Source of the DNA: Caldora sp. SIO3E6 | GTDB lineage: Bacteria; Cyanobacteriota; Cyanobacteriia; Cyanobacteriales; Coleofasciculaceae | DNA: 23,973 nt | Direction: 5' to 3' | Assembly (NCBI GenBank): GCA_010672185.1 | Contig: JAAHHL010000039.1 | Span: 1 to 23,973, forward strand | Part shown: positions 8,401 to 14,799 of the stretch, piece by piece | How the letters are laid out: every line of letters starts with the position of its first letter | How positions within the stretch are numbered: the first letter of the stretch is position 1 | Position numbers and translations under genes: made by a program | The notes under the pieces: generated by a model | Seen by the model: the letters and a program-made list of their open reading frames with translations, nothing else | Told to the model about the DNA's origin: nothing | Databases searched by the model: none

Positions 8401-10628
8401 TCTTCAACCCTACCGTCTCTGCGGCAAACTGGGACATACTGCCACAGGAGGAACCCAACGACAAATACTGGCGGTTCCTCGGCTTGCGTACCGCTTATAA
8501 CCACACCTTGCACAAGGAACTGAATGAAAGCTACACCTTGCAGGAGGAAATGATTGGAAGCTGGTTCCAGGAAGTAGAGAAGGACCTCAAAAATTCAGCG
8601 CAATTAGAGGAGTATCACGACGATCCCCTCGACGCTCATGCCATTGCCAAACTGCGTCCCATTGCCTACCAAAAGGCTATTTTTATGAGTTATATTGACA
8701 ATCTCATCCAGTGGGGCGATAACCTCTTTCGCGAATACAGCATTGAGAGCATTCTGGAAGCAACCATGCTGTATGTAGAAGCCTACGACCTACTTGGCAA
8801 TCAACCTACCGATTCTGGTCCTTGCGACTTGCCCGATCCCATGAATTTGGCGCAAATTCGGACTCTTTCCCAACAAAAGACAAAGACAAAGACACTTCAG
8901 GGTATCCCTGAGTTCTTGATTGAGATCGAACAAAGTCAAGGATCAACGGCTTTTTCTTCAGCACAGCCTACGCCCCATAATTTGATTCCTGGGGATTACT
9001 TTTGTCTGCCGGAAAATGCTAAGTTTATTGGCTATTGGACGACTATTCAGCAACGACTCTACAATATCCGCCATGAGCTGAATATTGATGGAGTGCAAGA
9101 GAACCTAGCACTGTTCCAGCCCCCCATCAACCCATTGGCATTGATGGAAGCTTTTGCCGCAGGAGAAAGTATTGGGGAGGCTCTATCCACTCTCCAGGTA
9201 GCGTTGCCCTATTATCGCTTTGATGTGCTGATAGAGAAAGCACGAGAGGCTACCCAACTGACGATTCAACTAGGACAATCCGTCTTAGCAGCCTTGGAGA
9301 AAAATGATGCCGAAGCATTGGCAATCTTAAACAGTAATAACCAACAAAACATTCTGTCATTGACCAGCATTGCCAAGCAAGAGCAGATCGATCAGGCGGG
9401 ACAAAGCATCCAGGCACTCCAGGCGAGTCTGCAAAATGCCACCGATCGCTTGAATCATTATACGGAGTTGATTAATAAAGGGCTTTTAGGAGGAGAGAAA
9501 GCACAAACAATATTAGAGAGTTTAGCAATTTATTCTCAAACAAAAGCACAAGAAATCAAGGGCGGTGCCGCGATTGCTCATCTTTTTCCTAAAATCTTTG
9601 GATTTTCCGATGGAGGTGCTAGCCCTGGTGATGCTATCAGTGTGGGTGCAAACATTTTAGAGGGAAGTGCCAATGTCTTGAGCATGGGGTCTGGCCTAGC
9701 TGGAACCCAGGCCGGTTTTGCCCGCAGAGCCGAAGATTGGACCTTACAACAAACGATCGCCCAGGATGATATCGATCAAATCAAGCAGCAGATCCTGGCA
9801 GCTCAAACCCAGCAGCGCATGGCCCAACAGGACCTAGTCATCCTGCAAAAGAACTTAGACCAGGAACAAAAGGTGGAGACCTTCCTGAAGTCCAAGTTCA
9901 CCAACCAACAGCTCTACCAATGGCTGATCGGGAAAAGCTCAGCCCTCTATTTCCAAGCCTATCAACTAGCATACGAACTCTGTGTCACCGCCCAGCGAGC
10001 TTGGCAATTTGAATTGGGTGCCAGCCAGAACTTTATCCAACCGGGCTATTGGAATAATTTGCACCACGGTTTACTGGCCGGTGAAGGTCTGCAGCTGTCT
10101 CTGCAAAGAATGGAAAATGCGTTTATGAGACAGAATAAACGCAAGTTCGAGATAGTGAAGATGGTCTCAATGAAAGCCGATTACCCTAAAGAGTTTGAGA
10201 ATTTACTTAACGGCACATGTACCTTTCAACTTGAACAGAAAGATTTCGATGCTGATTATCCACACCACACCTTCCGTCAAATCAAGACCATCGCGCTTTC
10301 TTTCCCGGCGGTGCTGGGGCCTTATCAAACTATCCATGCTACCCTAACGCAAACAAGCAACACCCTCACCTGGCCAGACGGCAGTCAGCACAAGGATTTT
10401 CGCACCAACCAACAGGTGGCGTTATCCCAGGGACTCAATGACAGTGGTCTCTTTGAGTTGAATTTCAACGATGCCCGTTACCTGCCCTTTGAAGGTACTG
10501 GTGCAGTCTCCACCTGGAAATTGGAGATTCCAACAGCCACCAATCCTGGATTGATTTCTAAAGGCGAGAAGTTGGACAAACTGACGGATGCGATCGTTAC
10601 GCTGCGATATACAGCCTTGCCCAAGTAG
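2475..10628 (+). CDS. Main part of a TcA toxin component (VRP1, LamG insertions, neuraminidase-like, pore and TcB-binding regions)
   Basis: The product has 2717 residues. It opens with the conserved TcA motif FCDCSEGRSILSPAAYFVDLM-like block (residues 14-34). The VRP1 segment is interrupted by two LamG modules (about 48-250 and 293-541). Between them lies RRPDLLGVALTDENT..LEIVNSILE (about 254-287), and after them YPFNLPFDLPL. Further on are the neuraminidase-like/ABC-toxin block WMNHYRVWQDNREVFLYPEN..IEPELR (about 1577), a Pro-rich linker (about 1843-1858), and FFHAPFLIAKSL..WFKYIFNPT (about 1947-1980). Next come YFCLPENAKFIGYW (about 2175) and a long helical region with coiled coils and a Gly/Ala-rich hydrophobic stretch (about 2256-2540), fitting the translocation channel. 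The end is the TcB-binding domain, from FEIVKMVS (about 2558) to DSGLFELNF and YLPFEGTGAVSTW. TcA forms pentamers that bind cells and inject the TcB-TcC cargo. No TcB or TcC follows within 13 kb. A MITE-like element is translated as residues 329-362. Start 2475 has only a weak A-rich leader. Confidence 0.92.
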   Translation: MNTNLNFSGSQSEFCDCSEGRSILSPAAYFVDLMKTEAKYLSYYPTKDLLGYFPFHDNTKAIAGNDPITWKVEGKRAFTKNYQHHKKAAFSFDRKTFLESTQKVELGGIFTVALWVKLKDYATEESTLFVLMIPDPGGPGYCSLGVTQGVLTWYLYNTSLNHVTTKIPMGTWTHVAATIDKRADGKANVNLYINGEPVSINTQISTPWQPEKAKIRIGHGQGAYHFNGDMSDLFIYKRSLTPEQISGLYKPSSILTQRRPDLLGVALTDENTYTKVSKLEIVNSILETHAKVDLLGNRGLLGYFPFHGNTSAIAGKDPITWLVKDTTAWVNEKRVGEMSQQTRRRGDAETRRIEVPPKISLTPTAFTKNHQGEENAAFDFDNNTYLESEKEVELGRAFTVALWVNLTEYAVQNSTLFKLKLDQNDSGYCSLIIDPEIDSKGNQTGILKGIFPDTYPTYPDTPRTKVSLGTWTYVAITMDKIADETANINLYINGQPFSINPKIPTKWQPKKAKLQIGDTGVFDFKGAMSDLFIYDRALTADEVKMLRFDVYETLALQSNYPFNLPFDLPLTRIQTYLAKQKTSVAKLAAAINPLVKDMGEEVKANYGQISLYLSQATWHLVSTPVSKHSTLGTYYGLSGITDEQQLVDKLTSLDKFITHTNLSYGQLLELTQEDLSEAEIRSSEHFQNKFFINIDCSKPVVIENAPDDSQIEELKNLNLNNLDRINRFVRLAEAIAFSFTELDWALHTIGAIVNTKDKGNPVISDAVLPYLAWMKELKEEKGFSIDQSAALIGKIKDFGNKEGENTDLLGKIYKRVGIPQIDNQGTQVYADDNGQYQLTWEVGSSDSRNLQIQNSLAAALKVNHTSLLIIAYHMLLGGRADTNAPGTLELTLENLSILYRFSKLPDLLGLSVKESFVALSLLGDRPGVDLSQNSAYLQSLKALTGKQGAKVFDLLGQLTRLADWLKAAGLSVYQLAYLLTGDSQNAAIQNKQLGTDAVKNFLSDLRDHIEPTLFTKERFQDAIHSIGLTNEQRNTAWTNMSKALTDDPAKPQYFWADWEFLTYAAQKRSLLHSSIKYDDKKWSVERDSTTDNQRTIEIKTTGEDNVTFTVDLSNQTVEVATTDPNKTTQVTDPNRAIQVIDPFNGIIAAQTPNADNIKSTLQQDNSISPATIKSLTQTLAKALTHYYQLQHKSLSHQLASLFSVSEKMVAWLERWSGMAMGNVTADEVKKVVTGIATSEPAAVILLQTFLAAIPNLGTKKPTTSEANSLKTATDHLQNLEQYAALVTSFAISPAEAASMVHNPAIYGLSYPTTRSKTKRPLFSLANLQTIFRYKQLVQQFQDRDNKFLGYFSWLLNNPITTIDKVPQRIDEVVQRIIAITAWNKTEVEAFINRDNDKESLFAQWLPTDRKSLVNQWFPTVNFIYFLNQIFSISARLELDIQNLSNLISLADSTPSGTDIEQYHHREQIANLLWSGLQKKDKDQPQTLTNLTNQINGAKRDALVPYVIHELNQKDPTLKLRNPRDLYGYLLIDVEVAGIVPTSYVKDAISTVQLYLYRALNQLEPGVKVDPELNKIWSWMNHYRVWQDNREVFLYPENYIEPELRKQKTPEYKTLENALQQGDLTDPVVVDAAFQAYMNSFVHIAGLDIIGSYAREYPLSQETEATLAYHRDLFLVGRTVKDPKGYYYRLASVKKPKDKASASLKKSKDTASTPFNWQPWLAIDTHMKPTGAVSPIFAFGKWFIFWVELRQSSYSGGGEGEKGYEGTIYYSYLDFNQKWMAPQQLAEPVALPSGIDSIEIAKANNYGQVSVKILTAVNDKENIGISYKAQDFNLAEDFQATKPTSPTPPINPPPPPPINVGGKTATNWTIEQKNGAYFLVKQGSTPTPPPTVRLTSSQALLTALSTALFEGVPQLLSVNSQRLPELNYEGKPSSPLDFFGANGEYYWEIFFHAPFLIAKSLQKQQQFQHAQKWFKYIFNPTVSAANWDILPQEEPNDKYWRFLGLRTAYNHTLHKELNESYTLQEEMIGSWFQEVEKDLKNSAQLEEYHDDPLDAHAIAKLRPIAYQKAIFMSYIDNLIQWGDNLFREYSIESILEATMLYVEAYDLLGNQPTDSGPCDLPDPMNLAQIRTLSQQKTKTKTLQGIPEFLIEIEQSQGSTAFSSAQPTPHNLIPGDYFCLPENAKFIGYWTTIQQRLYNIRHELNIDGVQENLALFQPPINPLALMEAFAAGESIGEALSTLQVALPYYRFDVLIEKAREATQLTIQLGQSVLAALEKNDAEALAILNSNNQQNILSLTSIAKQEQIDQAGQSIQALQASLQNATDRLNHYTELINKGLLGGEKAQTILESLAIYSQTKAQEIKGGAAIAHLFPKIFGFSDGGASPGDAISVGANILEGSANVLSMGSGLAGTQAGFARRAEDWTLQQTIAQDDIDQIKQQILAAQTQQRMAQQDLVILQKNLDQEQKVETFLKSKFTNQQLYQWLIGKSSALYFQAYQLAYELCVTAQRAWQFELGASQNFIQPGYWNNLHHGLLAGEGLQLSLQRMENAFMRQNKRKFEIVKMVSMKADYPKEFENLLNGTCTFQLEQKDFDADYPHHTFRQIKTIALSFPAVLGPYQTIHATLTQTSNTLTWPDGSQHKDFRTNQQVALSQGLNDSGLFELNFNDARYLPFEGTGAVSTWKLEIPTATNPGLISKGEKLDKLTDAIVTLRYTALPK
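3460..3561 (+). mobile_element. 102-bp MITE-like element inserted in frame within the TcA gene
   Basis: Terminal inverted repeats GGGTGAACGAAA (left, 3460-3471) and, reverse-complemented, GGGTGAGCGAAA (right, 3550-3561) bound the element. It is flanked by a perfect 9-bp direct repeat CTACCGCCT at 3451-3459 and 3562-3570. The core holds four copies of an 8-mer. Element plus one target copy is 111 bp, exactly 37 codons, with no stop in this frame. Without it the protein would read WLVKDTTAFTKNHQ, matching WKVEGKRAFTKNYQ of the first LamG copy residue for residue in length. No transposase is encoded; it must have been moved in trans. The 9-bp duplication limits the candidate IS families but I cannot name one. 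Confidence 0.88.
3498..3529 (+). repeat. 8-bp tandem repeat ACGCGGAG x4 inside the element in the TcA gene
   Basis: Four perfect copies of ACGCGGAG form the core of the 3460-3561 element. They are translated as the basic stretch TRRRGDAETRR. Repeats of this kind are usually intergenic in cyanobacteria. Confidence 0.9.
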
Positions 10629-10652
10629 GGCACTCTGCCTTCTGACTTGAAA

Positions 10653-10666
10653 GCGCCTAACGGCGC
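10653..10666 (+). terminator. GC-rich hairpin after the TcA gene, possible terminator
   Basis: GCGCC, a four-base loop TAAC, then GGCGC, starting 24 bases after the TcA stop codon. There is no T tract after it, so a classical Rho-independent terminator is not supported. Confidence 0.3.
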
Positions 10667-10902
10667 GGGGTGTAGGGTGTGGGGTGTGGGGTGTGGGGTC
10701 GAATCTTGCGCCGCTATGGTGAGGAAGAAACAAGTCAACTCCTCTTCCCTTCTGCCTTCTGCCCTCTGCCTTCTGCCTTGTTTCTGAAGAGCCCCCCAAC
10801 TGGCGGTGCACCGCCCCCTACGAATGAAAGAAACAAGCCAAATCCTCTTCCCTCCTGCCTCCTGCCTCCTGCCTCCTGCCTCCTGCCTCCTGCCTCCTGC
10901 CT
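10667..10902. repeat. Heptad-repeat cluster between the TcA gene and hfq
   Basis: Three short-repeat arrays lie in about 235 bp: GGGGTGT-type heptads (10667-10699), TCTGCCT-type heptads (about 10749-10779) and TCCTGCC heptads (about 10851-10902). The last array ends at the hfq stop codon. A 25-bp segment starting AGAAACAAG at 10725 recurs at 10829 with two differences, each copy leading into a heptad array. A perfect 14-bp palindrome GGCGGTGCACCGCC lies at 10802-10815. No gene is credible here; ORFs crossing it are repeat artefacts. Confidence 0.85.
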
Positions 10903-11109
10903 TCAAACCTTAATATAAGCAATGGCCTGAAGCCAGATAATCATTTGTTGCTCTTCGGGAGTACTCAAACAGATACAGTATTGATCCTGCCAGCGAAGCT
11001 TGCCGTTCAATAAATCCCCGGTAAGCAACTTGAGCTCTACCTCTTGTCCCTCTTTAATCAAGTGTTGAATTTGACGAATGCTGGGCAAACCAGTTTGTAA
11101 TTCAGTCAT
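10903..11109 (-). CDS. hfq: Hfq-family protein, cyanobacterial type
   Basis: The product has 68 residues with the Sm1-like stretch GLPSIRQIQ..LIKEGQEVELKLLTGDLLNGKLRWQDQY, followed by a variant Sm2 region ending IAYIKV. This is the short divergent Hfq found in cyanobacteria. There (as described for Synechocystis) it acts with the type IV pilus ATPase in motility and seems to bind RNA less conventionally than enterobacterial Hfq. It is transcribed divergently from dapF with 84 bp between the start codons; hfq next to dapF is, to my knowledge, a recurrent cyanobacterial arrangement. No clear Shine-Dalgarno precedes the ATG. The TGA stop is followed within one base by a GGCAGGA heptad array, so its 3' end is repeat-derived. 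Confidence 0.88.
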   Translation of the reverse strand: MTELQTGLPSIRQIQHLIKEGQEVELKLLTGDLLNGKLRWQDQYCICLSTPEEQQMIIWLQAIAYIKV

Positions 11110-11193
11110 GGTTCAATATTAAGGAGAATACAACCAGAAAATCTTACTATTATTTTTAAGAAAGAAGTATTGTTTACAGGGAGATATTTATTG

Positions 11194-12036
11194 ATGACAA
11201 TCGAATTTACCAAGTACCACGGTTTAGGTAATGACTTCATTCTGATTGATAATCGTGCTACTTCAGAACCAGCAATCACGCCGGAGCAAGCAATTCAGCT
11301 GTGCGATCGCCATTTTGGTATTGGTGCTGATGGTGTCATTTTCGCTTTGCCGGGACTCGATGACACTGACTATACCATGAGAATTTATAACTCCGATGGC
11401 TCAGAGGCTCAGATGTGTGGCAATGGCATTCGCTGCTTAGCACATTTTTTGGCAACTTTAGAAGGTGTAGCAGCTAAAACAGCCTATCGCATTCATACCC
11501 CAGCAGGTGTAATGATTCCCAAACTGGAAGCGGATGGCAAGATTAAGGTAGATATGGGAGTACCTTTACTGGAGGCTGGACAAGTTCCCACAACTTTAGC
11601 TGAGGCTGACCAAAAAGTGGTCAATACTCCTATCCAAGTGGCGGGGCAATCTTGGGATGTTACTTGTGTGGGTATGGGTAACCCCCACTGCATTACCTTC
11701 GTTGAGGATATTACAGCTATTCCCCTAGAAAAGATTGGTCCAGAGTTTGAGCATCACCCAGCTTTCCCCCAAAAAACCAATACTGAATTTATTCAAGTAG
11801 TGCGTCCAGACTATCTCAAAATGCGAGTTTGGGAACGTGGTGCTGGGCTAACTCTAGCTTGTGGAACCGGTGCTTGTGCCTCGGTAGTCGCTGGTGTGTT
11901 GACTCAAAATTGCGATCGCACTGCCACTGTGGAACTCCCTGGTGGCTGTTTGGAAATCGAATGGTCCGAGTTAGATCAGCGTTTGTACATGACTGGACCT
12001 GCTAAGTGTGTATTTACAGGTCGATGGGAAGGATAG
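11194..12036 (+). CDS. dapF: Diaminopimelate epimerase
   Basis: DapF converts LL-diaminopimelate to the meso form for lysine and peptidoglycan synthesis, using a two-cysteine, cofactor-independent mechanism in the cytoplasm. The product has 280 residues from the ATG at 11194, a normal length. Visible motifs are FTKYHGLGNDFILID at the N-terminus, MCGNGIRC with active-site Cys75, and LACGTGACAS with active-site Cys223. The two halves have the typical pseudo-symmetric arrangement. AGGGAG at 11178-11183 lies ten bases before this ATG. An in-frame TTG at 11170 would add eight residues but is less likely. A tag-like repeat array (TAGGTGG and variants) begins over the stop codon. Confidence 0.96.
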   Translation: MTIEFTKYHGLGNDFILIDNRATSEPAITPEQAIQLCDRHFGIGADGVIFALPGLDDTDYTMRIYNSDGSEAQMCGNGIRCLAHFLATLEGVAAKTAYRIHTPAGVMIPKLEADGKIKVDMGVPLLEAGQVPTTLAEADQKVVNTPIQVAGQSWDVTCVGMGNPHCITFVEDITAIPLEKIGPEFEHHPAFPQKTNTEFIQVVRPDYLKMRVWERGAGLTLACGTGACASVVAGVLTQNCDRTATVELPGGCLEIEWSELDQRLYMTGPAKCVFTGRWEG

Positions 12037-12116
12037 GTGGTAGGTGGTGGTAGGTAGTAGGTAGTAGGTGTTAGGTGGTAGGTAGTAGGTGTTAGGTAGT
12101 AGGTGTTAGGTAGTAG
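12034..12116. repeat. TAGGTGG/TAGGTAG/TAGGTGT short tandem repeat array
   Basis: Imperfect units of about 7-8 bp start within the dapF stop codon context (GGATAGGTGG) and run about 80 bp. The same unit in reverse complement (CTAACAC) occurs at 19076-19098. Confidence 0.85.
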
Positions 12117-12156
12117 TGCTGTGGCACACCTAAAAATGTGTAATAAAATTCCCCCT

Positions 12157-12250
12157 ATCTCCCTTGTCCTCCTTGTCCTCCTTGTCTCCCTTGTCCTCCT
12201 TGTCCTCCTTGTCTCCCTTGTCCTCCTTGTCTCCCCTATCTCCCTATCTC
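12157..12250. repeat. CTTGTCCTC-type 9-bp repeat array
   Basis: Pyrimidine-rich units CTTGTCCTC and CTTGTCTCC repeat for about 90 bp. They give a spurious 60-codon ORF rich in Leu and Val on the + strand, which I do not accept as a gene. Confidence 0.8.
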
Positions 12251-12285
12251 CTCAGCTCCCTATCTCCAATTTGGAAGTCCCTTAG

Positions 12286-12625
12286 GGGAAATGGGGGAGA
12301 TATCCTCCTAAAGAGATAGGCAAAGTATTTTATTAACATCAAAATTTACCACTAAATTACACAAAATTCCCGATACAATATCTAAAATTGCACTTCATCA
12401 ACAGCTATAATCGCCAAGAAGTGTTATTGTATGGTACTTAACCAGTCGTATCTACCTTGGTGAATTCATTTTCTTCAAGTGGCTTCACAAAAAGTTACAA
12501 ATTGCTAAGGGAATACTGCTAGCTCACCCATAGGGCTGCAACCCCTATAGCCCTCTAGCCAAAAATTTGAGAAAATATCTGCTCTACCTAACTTATTAAA
12601 CCAATTGTTTTAAGTAGCTCAACCA
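12286..12625. other. Intergenic region before the GAF/SpoIIE phosphatase gene
   Basis: About 340 bases, AT-rich, with no credible ORF. A hairpin formed by AGGGCT and AGCCCT lies at about 12531-12553. The promoter of the downstream gene is presumably here but I cannot define it, and no clear ribosome-binding site precedes 12626. Confidence 0.45.
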
Positions 12626-14095
12626 ATGTTCTCCACGCCTGATGCTATGACAGCAAGGCCCCTACCACGCCAATCCCCAAATTCAGATCACAGCAGCCTT
12701 GGTGCGGCTGAAAGAACTCCTGTGGCTGCGCTTAAAGAACTAGTGGCTCGCCTGCACCGTGAACAGCACAAGATTCAAAACTTGTTGAGTTCTCTAGGAT
12801 TTGCCTTACGCAGTTTCAACAATTTAAATCAGTTTTTAGAGTTAATCCCTCTAATGGCAGCGCGGGTAACTGATGCTGACGGTGGTGCGTTAATCTTGTT
12901 TAAACCCAATGGTCAGATCAGGCTAGAGCTGTTACATTGTCAGGACGGTCAAGCTTGTCAGGATATTCGTCAGGCGATAGAAATGGCAACTCGTCAACTC
13001 CGGGTTGTTGAAGGAGATGCTGAAACGGCAGGAACAACACCAGTGGTATTTACAGATATCCAAGAATCCCTTGATGACCAGGTTAGCCACTACCTAGGAG
13101 CGGAGGTTCAACTACTAGGGGCTCCAATTCTGGTAAAAAATGTCGAACGAGGGCGCTTATATGTCTTTAGCCGCGATTCAGAGTATAGCTGGACTGCAAC
13201 AAGACAAAAGTTAGTGCGCTTGGTAGCAGACCAAACAGCAGTAGCGATCGCTAATGATGAGCTGACAGCTGAACTACGGAAAAAAGAACGTTTGGATCGG
13301 GAGTTGGAAATTGGTGCAGATATTCAACTGCGCCTGCTACCACGCCAATGTCCTCAAATTGAGGGAGTTGAGCTAGCAGCTATGTGTAAAACTGCTGACA
13401 GAGTGGGAGGAGACTATTACGATTTCATTCCTACTAATTATGACCAGATACGAGAGAAAAATCCCAATTCTAAAGAAATCAGCGATAGTCACAAAACTTC
13501 TGTACCTTGGAGCATTGTCATCGGCGATGTTATGGGTAAAGGAGTACCCGCTGGCTTGATTATGACCATGACTAGGGGGATGCTACGGGCAGAAGTTCTG
13601 AATCGTCACTCACCAGGAAAAATTTTACAACATTTGAACCGGGTAATGTACGCCGACCTAGAAAATTCTCACCGGTTCGTCACCCTGTTTTATTCCGAAT
13701 ACGACCCCGAAACTAAGATTCTCTCTTATAGCAATGCTGCTCACAATCCACCCCTACTGTGGCAGGCTTCAACTCGTTCTCTTAAACCTCTGGATACTTG
13801 GGGGATGTTAATTGGTCTAGAGGTAGATTCTCAGTATGAAGAGGCTCAGGTACAGTTAGCTCCTGGGGATACAATTATTTACTATACTGACGGCTTTACT
13901 GATGCAGCCAATCAAAATGGCGATCGCTTTGATGAGGAAAATTTGGTACAAGCTTTCCGGTGGGCTTGTGAGAATTGTAATGGTTCCCAAGAGGTTTTGG
14001 ATTACCTGTTTGAGCAAGTACAACAATTTATCGGCCTAACCAACCGTCATGGAGATGATATGACATTAGTTGTTATGCAGGTGAAAGGGAATTGA
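12626..14095 (+). CDS. GAF-domain PP2C/SpoIIE-type serine phosphatase (RsbU-like)
   Basis: The product has 489 residues. A GAF sensor domain covers about 50-205 (ARVTDADGGALILF, then VRLVADQTAVAIANDEL). A short charged linker, KKERLDRELEIGADIQ, follows, then the SpoIIE/PP2C domain at about 235-488. Metal-binding motifs are visible: VGGDYYDF with Asp263, VIGDVMGKGVPAG, YYTDGFTDAANQNGDRF, and HGDDMTLVV near the end. Proteins of this family dephosphorylate serine on STAS-domain anti-anti-sigma factors in partner-switching signalling; the GAF part would sense a ligand or a partner. No partner gene (STAS or anti-sigma kinase) is in the window. No clear ribosome-binding site precedes the ATG. Its last codons and TGA stop already belong to the GGGAATT heptad array. 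Confidence 0.9.
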   Translation: MFSTPDAMTARPLPRQSPNSDHSSLGAAERTPVAALKELVARLHREQHKIQNLLSSLGFALRSFNNLNQFLELIPLMAARVTDADGGALILFKPNGQIRLELLHCQDGQACQDIRQAIEMATRQLRVVEGDAETAGTTPVVFTDIQESLDDQVSHYLGAEVQLLGAPILVKNVERGRLYVFSRDSEYSWTATRQKLVRLVADQTAVAIANDELTAELRKKERLDRELEIGADIQLRLLPRQCPQIEGVELAAMCKTADRVGGDYYDFIPTNYDQIREKNPNSKEISDSHKTSVPWSIVIGDVMGKGVPAGLIMTMTRGMLRAEVLNRHSPGKILQHLNRVMYADLENSHRFVTLFYSEYDPETKILSYSNAAHNPPLLWQASTRSLKPLDTWGMLIGLEVDSQYEEAQVQLAPGDTIIYYTDGFTDAANQNGDRFDEENLVQAFRWACENCNGSQEVLDYLFEQVQQFIGLTNRHGDDMTLVVMQVKGN

Positions 14096-14190
14096 GAATT
14101 GGGAATTGGGAATTGGGAATTGGGAATTGGGAATTGGGAATTGGGAATTGGGAATTGGGAATTGGGAATTGGGAATTGGGAATTGGGAAT
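14087..14190. repeat. GGGAATT heptad array
   Basis: About fourteen tandem copies of GGGAATT (the second unit is GAGAATT) begin inside the last codons of the phosphatase gene, so that its TGA stop is formed by the repeat. Period 7 reads through all frames; ORFs here on the opposite strand are repeat artefacts. Confidence 0.95.
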
Positions 14191-14211
14191 CCGAATTTAT
14201 AGCTTCTGAAC

Positions 14212-14370
14212 GGGTGAACGAAATTTTGGGTGGGATTTTTTGAGCTAAGTATCCAAATCTCTTCTCCCTCAGCTTCCTCAGCTTCCTCAGCTCCCTCAGC
14301 TTCCTCAGCTCCCTCAGCTCCCTCAGCTCCCTCAGCTCCCTCAGCTCCCCAACCTTTTTTTCGCTCACCC
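14212..14370. mobile_element. 159-bp MITE-like element, sister of the one in the TcA gene
   Basis: The left end GGGTGAACGAAATTTTGGG matches the right end of the 3460-3561 element. The right end, reverse-complemented GGGTGAGCGAAAAAAAGG, matches that element's left end, so the two copies are in opposite orientation. The flanks show a degenerate 9-bp target duplication, CTTCTGAAC (14203-14211) and CTCCTGAAT (14371-14379), 7 of 9 identical. The core holds about nine copies of a 9-mer, CTCAGCTTC or CTCAGCTCC (about 14267-14347). No protein is encoded. Confidence 0.82.
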
Positions 14371-14456
14371 CTCCTGAATTCCTGAACTACTTGAATTCCT
14401 GGGCTCCTTTGGTAAAATCTTCCAAGTAAACTATTTTTGATGAGGCAATAATCACT

Positions 14457-14708
14457 ATGGTAGTTGTAGAACTGCAAGTAATAACCCCTCTTTGGCAGAG
14501 TATCAGCTACTGCCATGAGACTTTGGGATTATTAAGCTCTCACTTCAATGTTGATTCGTTGATTTTGGCTCAAAGCGTTCAAGATCCAGATCTTTTAGGT
14601 CAGATGCAAAGTACCTGGAACAACTTTGTTAAGTCGGGGCAAATCTGGGCATTCCTGATTGGGATAGTTATTGGTTACTTCTTCAGAAATTTTACCTCTT
14701 TCGGCTAA
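14457..14708 (+). CDS. Small single-pass membrane protein, unknown function
   Basis: The product has 83 residues with a polar N-terminal two-thirds (LILAQSVQDPDLLGQMQSTW) and a C-terminal hydrophobic helix at about 63-78 (IWAFLIGIVIGYFFRNF), followed by a short tail. GAGG lies 11 bases before the ATG at 14457. I do not recognise the family. It sits between the phosphatase and argH, same strand, 91 bp before argH. The helix and the non-repetitive sequence, in contrast to the flanking arrays, support it as a real gene. Confidence 0.65.
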   Translation: MVVVELQVITPLWQSISYCHETLGLLSSHFNVDSLILAQSVQDPDLLGQMQSTWNNFVKSGQIWAFLIGIVIGYFFRNFTSFG

Positions 14709-14747
14709 TAGTGATAAAAGATGAGCTGAGGATGGTCATTGGTCATT

Positions 14748-14795
14748 ACAAACAACAAACAACAAACAACAAGCAACAAATAACAAACAACAAAT
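14748..14795. repeat. AACAAAC heptad array forming the argH leader
   Basis: About seven units of AACAAAC and variants directly precede the GTG start of argH. The stretch has almost no G, so it cannot carry a Shine-Dalgarno sequence and should be unstructured as RNA. Confidence 0.85.
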
Positions 14796-14799
14796 TAAC

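Noticed and set aside
2475..10628. Several antisense ORFs of 60-130 codons within the TcA gene
   Set aside because: The sense frame carries continuous TcA family motifs throughout; the antisense frames show no recognisable motif or start signals.
10667..10902. Possible CRISPR array from the regularly spaced repeats
   Set aside because: Units are 7 bp and contiguous, without unique spacers of 30-40 bp; no cas gene is in the window. The same applies to the other arrays.
10422..10918. ORFs of 79-142 codons on both strands between TcA and hfq
   Set aside because: They are made of heptad-array translations (for example GGRRQEA repeats) and overlap the conserved TcA C-terminus.
12103..12285. 60-codon + strand ORF rich in Leu and Val, resembling a membrane peptide
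   Set aside because: It is the translation of the CTTGTCCTC repeat array; no ribosome-binding site and no non-repeat sequence support.
14066..14516. Minus-strand ORFs of 100 and 147 codons with repeating RELREL / EGAEGA and SQFPIPN
   Set aside because: They are translations of the CTCAGCTCC and GGGAATT arrays, cross a MITE-like element and overlap the phosphatase and the small membrane-protein gene.
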